Of a DNA stretch of 10,525 nt, positions 5,810-10,525 are shown in pieces (the stretch's first letter is position 1; the number at the start of each line of letters is the position of its first letter). A program made the position numbers and the translations under genes. The stretch lies in the NCBI GenBank assembly GCA_016179005.1, contig JACOSF010000022.1, forward strand, positions 1 to 10,525. The letters are read 5' to 3'. Origin of the DNA: Acidobacteriota bacterium. Its GTDB lineage: Bacteria > Acidobacteriota > Terriglobia > Acidiferrales > UBA7541. The notes beneath the pieces are model-generated. The model did not search any database, was not told where the DNA came from, and saw only the letters and a program-made list of their open reading frames with translations.

Positions 5810-7232
5810 CTACATCGGCTCGGCGATTTCGGGCTTGGGGTACGCCTTTTCGAGGGCCTTCTCGTATTCCCCAAAGAGCGCTTGGATGCGCGTGAATTCT
5901 TTCTTGACGGCGTCGCGCAGCTCGGTGTGCGTGGCAAAATCATAGAGGACGGCGGCCATGGTCTGCGCGTCAATCATGAATCCCTGATGGCCGACCTCGA
6001 TGAGCGCGTCGGCTTCCATGCCGTAGGTGTGGTTCGAAAAGTTCGACGACTTCGCGCTCACACCGACGCCGGGAATCTGCGACGACACGCTGCCGGTTTC
6101 CTCGAAGCCCTTGGGCTTGGCCGGCTCGGGCTGCACGCCGGTCGCGCCAAACAGTTTCATGTACGCAAAGGAGAGCTCCTCGAGCGACGCCAGCGATATG
6201 CCGTCGCGGTCGCGGCCGTAGTGATCAATTTTGACTTTCGTGCCCGTGGCCAGCGCCGCCGCGCGCGCCGCGTCGTTTACCCATTCGGTCACTTGCGCGA
6301 GGTAGACGGCGTCGGGATAGCGGATGTAAAAATCGGCGACGGTTTTGTCCGGTACGACGTTGGGCGCGGCGCCGCCTTCGGTGATGACGCCCTGGATGCG
6401 CGTCTCCGGACGCATGTTGCTGCGCACGGCGTCAATGTTGTTGAAGAACTTGATCACCGCGGTGAGCGCGTTGCGCCCGTTCCACGCGGTCATCTGATGC
6501 GCGGGCGCGCCGTAGAAGGTGTATTTGATGCCGTCAATGTTCAGGCAGCACGTGCCGAAGCCCGCGGCGGAGCGCGACGTGTCGATGGTGGCATGGCTGC
6601 GCACGATGACGTCCGCGCCCCTAAACACGCCCGCATCCATCATCACGGTCTTCGATTCGGGCGGCATCATCTCCTCCGCGGGGCAGCCGTACACCGTCAC
6701 CGTTCCCGGCGTGTTCGTGCGCGTCAAGAATTCTGCGACCGCAATCGCCGCGGCCAGGCCCACCGGTCCCTGCGAACTGTGCTGGTCGCCGTGGAACGCG
6801 CCCTTCGTGCCGCGCAGCGCGTCGTATTCCACGATCACGCCGAGGTTCGGCCCGGGCGTTCCTTTTTTGGAACGCCGTCTTCAGCTCGCCCACTCCAATG
6901 CTCACGTCAAAATCGTGCGCTTTCAAGTAGGCGGTCAGCTTCTCGACGGCTTGCTTTTCCTCGAAGCCGATTTCGGGATGCTTGGTGATCCAGTCGCTCA
7001 TGGGCATCAGGTCGGTGTCCATCAGTTGCTTCACGCGCACGATCACTTCATCGCGCTGCTTGTTCGGCGCGGTGAGCTTGGCGACCATGGGTTGCACGCC
7101 GAGGGTCTGCGCCAGCTCTTGGATCTGCTTCACCACGTCGCGCGCGGCCTCGCGCTCGGTGGGAGTCTCCTGCGCCACGCTCGCCGCGGCCATCAGCAAC
7201 AGCGCCATCCCGCTCAAAATAATTTTGCGCAT
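5810..7232 (-). pseudogene. Exported M20-family amidohydrolase (AbgB-like), frameshifted
   Basis: The ATG at 7232 follows GAGGAGGG at 5 bases and starts a signal peptide (MRKIILSGMALLLMAAASVAQE). The N-terminal frame runs to ...ELKTAFQK. The continuation GTPGPNLGVIVEYDAL is one base out of frame, the extra base lying in the A6 run at 6863-6868 (T6 on the plus strand). Removing one base gives 473 residues, close to AbgB (about 480). Visible motifs in the corrected numbering are HGDQH (147-151), GCPAEE with catalytic-type E186/E187, and a small dimerisation-type domain around GAPAHQM. The family (M20D) cleaves amide bonds such as p-aminobenzoyl-glutamate or N-acyl amino acids. Both halves look intact and under coding constraint, so a recent lesion, a sequencing error or recoding are all possible. 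Confidence 0.85.
6855..6876. repeat. Perfect hairpin with a homopolymer loop at the frameshift
   Basis: GGCGTTCC (6855-6862), TTTTTT (6863-6868) and GGAACGCC (6869-6876) form a perfect 8-bp stem whose loop is the homopolymer where the M20 reading frame breaks. Such a structure is prone to both replication slippage and sequencing miscounts. Confidence 0.8.
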
Positions 7233-7258
7233 CGGCCCTCCTCGAAAAATGCAGAAGT

Positions 7259-7292
7259 ATTCTCGCGGCGCATATTTTGCGCGAACGAGAAT
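7259..7292 (-). promoter_or_regulatory. Two-tier hairpin upstream of the M20 gene
   Basis: ATTCTCG (7259-7265) pairs with CGAGAAT (7286-7292). Inside, GCGCA (7268-7272) pairs with TGCGC (7278-7282). The structure sits 27 to 60 bases before the ATG at 7232. It could be an operator or leader hairpin. Read leftward it is followed after several bases by TTTTT, so weak termination of transcripts from the right is also possible. Confidence 0.4.
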
Positions 7293-7335
7293 GAAATGCA
7301 AAGAACAATGAGAGAAGCAGCGAACTGCGCGAGCG

Positions 7336-7480
7336 CTAGCGTTTTTTCAACGTCACACCGAGCCCGGCGCCGTCCATGTAGAAAATCGTTTCCAGGTTCG
7401 GGTTCGTGGTCACTGCTCGATCGTACTCCGCATTGCTTCCGACGTTGTGCGCCAGGATCAAGCCGCCGGGCCGCACGTTT
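7336..7480 (-). pseudogene. C-terminal remnant of a SAM-dependent O-methyltransferase
   Basis: The minus frame ending at TAG 7336-7338 encodes about 46 residues that read as the end of a class I O-methyltransferase: VRPGGLILAHN, then NPNLETIFY and a final GVTLKKR. In intact family members PGGL(I/L)(V/L)AHN follows the SAM-binding core and the protein ends about 40 residues later, as here. Upstream of about 7477 the similarity stops and the frame closes at 7504-7506, inside the DUF1579 gene. The SAM-binding domain is missing and no start signal is visible. This is a gene fragment, cut at the point where a less GC-rich block begins. Confidence 0.75.
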
Positions 7481-8089
7481 TCACTTTCGCCGCGTGTAGG
7501 TGGTTACGACACGGGGATCATCAGGCATCTCACCGCTTAACTCAATCACGAACTCGTCATCGTTGACTTGCTGAAAGTGAACGAAGAGTTTCTTGATCTT
7601 GTGCTGCGCTTCGTCAAATTGTGCAGCATAATCGATCGTCTTCCCGCCATCTTTGCTTTGTCCGGTCATTGTGAGTATGGCCGTTGACCTGGTGTAAGTC
7701 CAAACGGCCTCATACTGCTTCGCGCCGTTGTTGTACCCGTAGATCCGATAGCCGGTCGAGGGTTGGTCGATGAAGCTGCCGTGGTCTTCTTCCACCAGAA
7801 ATCTTCCATCGAGCATGGTGCTGAATCGCGCCGTGCCGGCAGACTCTTGCGGCGGGTTTCTAGGTGTCCAATAGTACTTTGTGTGGGTCACATAATCGCC
7901 GGCCCGCTTCACCAATATCTGGTGCTCCGCTTGAGGCTGCGATTCCTGCTGCTCTCGCTGGACTTCCTTGGCGACGCGCCCCTGCGGCCCTGGTGCTTGC
8001 GGTGGGGGTTGTTGTGATGCTGCCAGCACGGTGTAAAGCAAACCGAGTAAGAACATGCCGACCACTGAGGTCCGTCGTACGTTGTTCAT
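7481..8089 (-). CDS. Exported DUF1579-like protein
   Basis: A 202-residue protein. ATG at 8089 is preceded by GGGAGGAT at about 5 bases. A signal peptide covers about 1-25, followed by a Gln/Pro-rich, probably disordered region (26-55). Residues about 58-200 match the pattern of the DUF1579 beta-barrel family: GDYVTHTKYYW, ARFSTMLDGRFLVEEDHGSF, YGYNNGAKQYEAVWTYTRS, an acid-rich FVIEL strand and the final TTYTRRK. The molecular function of this family is unknown. The stop codon touches the methyltransferase remnant. It is on the same strand as the VOC gene, separated by about 100 bp, so a shared transcript is possible. Confidence 0.75.
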   Translation of the reverse strand: MNNVRRTSVVGMFLLGLLYTVLAASQQPPPQAPGPQGRVAKEVQREQQESQPQAEHQILVKRAGDYVTHTKYYWTPRNPPQESAGTARFSTMLDGRFLVEEDHGSFIDQPSTGYRIYGYNNGAKQYEAVWTYTRSTAILTMTGQSKDGGKTIDYAAQFDEAQHKIKKLFVHFQQVNDDEFVIELSGEMPDDPRVVTTYTRRK

Positions 8090-8191
8090 TTCATCCTCCC
8101 AGAAATTGAGTCTTAGTTCGAAGAATCAACTACTGATCAGCCACTCGGTAACAGACACCGCAACCAAAAGCATGTTCATTCTCGGCCCGCT

Positions 8192-8572
8192 CTACCTGTG
8201 CTCGGCGAGGTTGAACCGATTGCCATACAGATCTTGGAACACCGCAGAAACCCCCCAGGGAGCTTCCTGGGGAGGCGCGACAAACATAACCCCTTGGTTC
8301 TTCAGCTCGCTGTATGTCCGGCTGCAATCGTCGGTTTCAAAAACCCACATCGTGCTTCGCCCAATAAGCTCCTGGTCTTTGTCTTCCGCCTTCAGAAGAA
8401 CTATTTCAGGCTCCTTCTGATTCTTCGGGGCCACCGTCACCCAGCGAAAACCCGGAATCGTGGCTGCGTCATCCTGGCGCTTTTCCAAACCTAACACGCG
8501 CGTATACCAGTCCAGCGCCCGATCCTGGTCCGCGACCAATACCGTCACATGAGTCATCTTTGTGATTGACAT
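8192..8572 (-). CDS. VOC/glyoxalase-superfamily protein
   Basis: A 126-residue protein, a typical single-chain VOC length. ATG 8572 is chosen because TTAGGAG lies 7 bases upstream and the product starts directly at the first strand (MTHVTVLVADQDRALDWYTRVLGLE). Two beta-alpha-beta-beta-beta modules are visible: about 6-62 and 72-126 (TMWVFETDDCSRTYSELKNQGV, ending VFQDLYGNRFNLAEH). Of the usual metal positions H8, E56 and E124 are present, but the second-module histidine is not seen where expected (STMWVFETDD). The family includes glyoxalase I, dioxygenases and antibiotic-binding proteins; the substrate cannot be told here. It is divergent from an AraC-type regulator, a common pairing that suggests regulation by that protein. 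Confidence 0.85.
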   Translation of the reverse strand: MSITKMTHVTVLVADQDRALDWYTRVLGLEKRQDDAATIPGFRWVTVAPKNQKEPEIVLLKAEDKDQELIGRSTMWVFETDDCSRTYSELKNQGVMFVAPPQEAPWGVSAVFQDLYGNRFNLAEHR

Positions 8573-8618
8573 CTTAGTTCTCCTAAATGCATTTTGTAGC
8601 CTACGAACTGCAGCATAG

Positions 8619-8687
8619 GGCCAATCGTCCAACATCGTATTGGACAAAAACGACAACTTCGTCTTTTGCACGCAAAAGGCCAATCGT
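8619..8687. promoter_or_regulatory. Possible operator region between the VOC and AraC-type genes
   Basis: The 132-bp divergent intergenic region contains GGCCAATCGT twice in direct orientation (8619-8628 and 8678-8687). It also contains the perfect inverted repeat GTCCAA-N7-TTGGAC (8627-8645). Paired direct repeats are a usual form of AraC-family binding sites, so these are candidates for control of both genes. No clear -35/-10 pair was identified. Confidence 0.4.
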
Positions 8688-8704
8688 TGGAGGGACCCCG
8701 ACCT

Positions 8705-9559
8705 ATGCGGTACCGGGAATTCCAGCCTCACCCCGCACTCCAGACATATATCGAGTGCTACTGGGCTGTTTACGATGATTCCCAGACTTCCCGTATAGCC
8801 GCGCCGATTCTTCCCGACGGTTCGCTCGAAATCATCCTCAATTTAGGCGGTCCCCAGCTTCTCGATGCCAGGAGATTCGGCCAATCTCCGGATTCGCGCT
8901 GTTATCTGTTCGGCCAGCAAGACCGCTACGTTCTGCTGACCAATGGCAGACGAATCGATTACCTCGGAATCCGTTTTCGCCCGGCCGGCGCGTACCGGTT
9001 TGTCGGGGTGAATGTGGACAAACTTCGGGCACAGGTGCTCGAACTTGGCGCCGTGCTGCCGTCGCTTCAGCGCGAGTTGCTGAACGGCGTCGACCCCAGG
9101 GGGCCGCTGAGCGCACGCATTCATCAACTGGACAGAATCCTCCTCGGACATCTCAAACCAGTTGCCAAGCAAGACTTGACGATTGAAGCGGCAGTGGATC
9201 TCGCCGTTCGAAAGCGTGGGAACGTCCAAGTTTCTGAGATTCTAGCGGCGTTAGGTGTTGGCGCCAGACAATTGGAACGCAAGTTCAATAGGGCAGTCGG
9301 GATTGGACCCAAGCTGTTTTGCCGCGTTCTGAGATTCAAGTCGATTTACGAAGCGGCTCGCCAAAGCCCCATCGAGCGGTGGGCGGCTGCGGCCTTTGCC
9401 TGTGGCTACTACGATCAGTCCCACCTGATTCGAGATTTCTTGCGGTTTTCGGGCACAGCTCCCGCCGTTTTGTTTTCGAAGCAATGGTACAGCGAGCACT
9501 CCCGGCTCACCTTTCTGCAAAGGAAGTTGCTGCCTGAGTTTGAAACGGATGACGAGTGA
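8705..9559 (+). CDS. AraC-family transcriptional regulator
   Basis: A 284-residue protein. ATG 8705 is chosen: GGAGGG lies ten bases upstream and MRYREFQPHPALQTYIECYW is the usual start of this subfamily; an in-frame TTG further upstream has no such support. The N-terminal domain (about 1-150) carries LPDGSLEIILNLG and GIRFRPAGAYRFVGV, typical of AraC regulators with a DUF6597-like sensor region. The C-terminal DNA-binding part has two helix-turn-helix units, about 174-205 (VSEILAALGVGARQLERKFN) and 225-257 (AFACGYYDQSHLIRDFLRFS). It probably controls the divergent VOC gene and itself. The ligand is unknown. Confidence 0.92.
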   Translation: MRYREFQPHPALQTYIECYWAVYDDSQTSRIAAPILPDGSLEIILNLGGPQLLDARRFGQSPDSRCYLFGQQDRYVLLTNGRRIDYLGIRFRPAGAYRFVGVNVDKLRAQVLELGAVLPSLQRELLNGVDPRGPLSARIHQLDRILLGHLKPVAKQDLTIEAAVDLAVRKRGNVQVSEILAALGVGARQLERKFNRAVGIGPKLFCRVLRFKSIYEAARQSPIERWAAAAFACGYYDQSHLIRDFLRFSGTAPAVLFSKQWYSEHSRLTFLQRKLLPEFETDDE

Positions 9560-9909
9560 CTCTGCATGAGTCGTTCGACTTCCGTAATGTTCCCTCTGGG
9601 GAGCGACTTCCTTGGAACACTTGTAGGGAGACACTCAGCTGCCAGCAGGCCCTCCGCGATTGGAAACGGATGAGACGTGAAGACCTTCGGGATCGCCACC
9701 CGTAGTTGACCCCATTCGCATAAGGGATCGAGCCGCAGAGGAGGAAGGTACGGGCCGTGGAAGCCACAAGAAGTGGCGCGCTCCGCAAATTCATCCGGAG
9801 TGCAAATGGCGCGCCCGGGTCCGCCGCGGCGGAGAACTCCCGACCCGCTGCAGAGAAGTCCGATTCCCCGATTTACGTCCTGAGGAATCCGAGCTAAGAT
9901 GCCGGCGCG
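9560..9909. other. Stretch without a recognisable gene, rich in inverted repeats
   Basis: No plausible plus-strand gene is present. A minus frame stays open from about 9915 back through this stretch into the AraC-type gene, but it has no evident Shine-Dalgarno start and I recognise no family in it. The stretch contains a compound hairpin: GGCGCG (9775-9780) with CGCGCC (9810-9815), enclosing CTCCG (9781-9785) with CGGAG (9796-9800). It also holds a 12-bp palindrome CCGCCGCGGCGG near 9821-9832. It could hold a decayed gene, a structured RNA or the edge of a transferred block. Confidence 0.35.
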
Positions 9910-9960
9910 ATGCAAGAAGGACAGACATCGGGAGCTTCAGACGGCAAGGAGGAGCAGGAG

Positions 9961-10525
9961 ATGACACACGCGCGGCGGGCTGCTTTGGTGATCGTCCTTT
10001 GCGTTTCGTTGCTCCTTCCCCTTTACGCGCAACAACCGACGGCGCGCGCGGTCCCGGACTGGGTTCGCACCGCGGTGATTTATGAAATCTATCCCCGGAC
10101 ATTCTCGGCGACCGGTGACCTTCGCGGGGTGGAAGCGCGGCTGGATGATCTGAAGAAACTGGGCGTCACGATTCTCTGGCTGATGCCGATCCATCCGGTC
10201 GGGCAAGCACAGAAAAAGGGCACCATCGGCAGCCCGTACGCCGTGAAGGACTACTACGCCATTGATCCCGCCTACGGAACGAAGGAAGACCTGAAGCGGC
10301 TAGTCGGCGCGGCGCACCGGCGGGGGCTGCGTGTGGTGATCGACATCGTTGCGAATCACACCGCCTGGGACAGCGTGCTGATGGAATCGCCGGAGTTTTA
10401 CAAGCACGACGCCGCGGGAAACATCACTCCACCCGTAGCGGACTGGTCGGACGTTGCGGGTCTGGACTATGCGAACCCGCGCCTGCGGGCCTACATGCTG
10501 GACATGATGAAGTACTGGCTGCGGG
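9961..10525 (+). CDS. Exported GH13 alpha-amylase-family glycoside hydrolase (5' part, runs off the window)
   Basis: The first 188 residues are seen. ATG 9961 is preceded by AAGGAGGAGCAGGAG and starts a signal peptide (MTHARRAALVIVLCVSLLLPLYAQQ). An in-frame ATG at 9910 would place 17 polar residues before it and is less likely. The catalytic TIM barrel begins near residue 33: WVRTAVIYEIYPRTFS, then a LDDLKKLGVTILWLMPIHPV beta-2 region, SPYAVKDYYAIDPAYGT, and conserved region I DIVANH (128-133). A GLDYANP segment (168-173 region) typical of several GH13 subfamilies follows. The catalytic Asp, Glu and Asp of regions II to IV lie beyond the edge. The product should act outside the cytoplasm on alpha-glucans or maltooligosaccharides; the subfamily is undecided. 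Confidence 0.93.
   Translation, partial: MTHARRAALVIVLCVSLLLPLYAQQPTARAVPDWVRTAVIYEIYPRTFSATGDLRGVEARLDDLKKLGVTILWLMPIHPVGQAQKKGTIGSPYAVKDYYAIDPAYGTKEDLKRLVGAAHRRGLRVVIDIVANHTAWDSVLMESPEFYKHDAAGNITPPVADWSDVAGLDYANPRLRAYMLDMMKYWLR

Noticed and set aside
6863..6870. Programmed -1 frameshifting on an AAAAAAG heptamer
   Set aside because: The zero frame reads CAA AAA AGG, so the heptamer is out of phase for tandem -1 slippage. Restoring the frame needs +1 (or -2), not -1.
5612..6988. Plus-strand frame of 458 codons across the M20 gene
   Set aside because: It is low-complexity Arg/Gly/His/Val-rich sequence antisense to clear M20 motifs, so it is treated as a shadow.
9558..9572. GACTC-N5-GAGTC repeat after the AraC-type gene as a terminator
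   Set aside because: The stem is only 5 bp and no T-tract follows.
9415..9915. Minus-strand frame of 166 codons overlapping the AraC-type 3' end
   Set aside because: Part lies antisense to the regulator, no Shine-Dalgarno start is evident, and the remainder is unrecognised. It is kept only as a possibility within the gene-free stretch.

Overview
The window is GC-rich (around 60% by eye) bacterial chromosomal DNA. Its secreted hydrolases, CsgG-like protein, DUF1579 protein, good Shine-Dalgarno sites and palindromic intergenic repeats suggest a Gram-negative soil-type heterotroph, possibly Acidobacteriota. No marker gene fixes the phylum, so this is an inference. No CRISPR array, toxin-antitoxin pair or intact transposase was found.

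Left part (1-5224). The C-terminal end of a plus-strand gene is followed by an 83-bp palindromic MITE/REP-like element. Next come two minus-strand genes: an exported D-aminoacylase/N-acyl-D-amino-acid deacylase and, upstream of it, an exported TPR-thioredoxin (TlpA/ResA-like) protein with an extra C-terminal module. Divergent from these is an exported CsgG-family protein that lacks a lipobox and has glycine-rich stretches where CsgG has its membrane hairpins. It ends at a strong intrinsic terminator, which it may share with a convergent Pro-rich secreted protein of unknown function.

Middle (5225-7480). A promoter-like site leads into the 5' half of a tRNA with a CAT anticodon. The tRNA stops exactly at the 3' end of the anticodon loop, and no 3' half is present in the window. 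It abuts a less GC-rich stretch carrying a 13-bp direct repeat. Next is a minus-strand M20/AbgB-like amidohydrolase gene, interrupted by a one-base frameshift in an A6 run that forms the loop of a perfect 8-bp hairpin. Beyond it lies a C-terminal remnant of a SAM-dependent O-methyltransferase.

Right part (7481-10525). A visibly less GC-rich block abuts the methyltransferase remnant. It holds a DUF1579-type exported protein, a VOC/glyoxalase-fold protein and a divergent AraC-family regulator. About 400 bp without a recognisable gene follows, then the start of an exported GH13 alpha-amylase-type gene that runs off the window.

Functionally most products are exported: D-amino-acid deacylation, amidohydrolysis, starch/oligosaccharide breakdown and envelope redox or assembly. 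The main points of interest are signs of genome rearrangement (half tRNA, direct repeat, truncated methyltransferase next to a compositionally different block) and the unusual architectures of the TPR-thioredoxin and CsgG-like proteins. I see no clear new multi-gene defence or mobile system.
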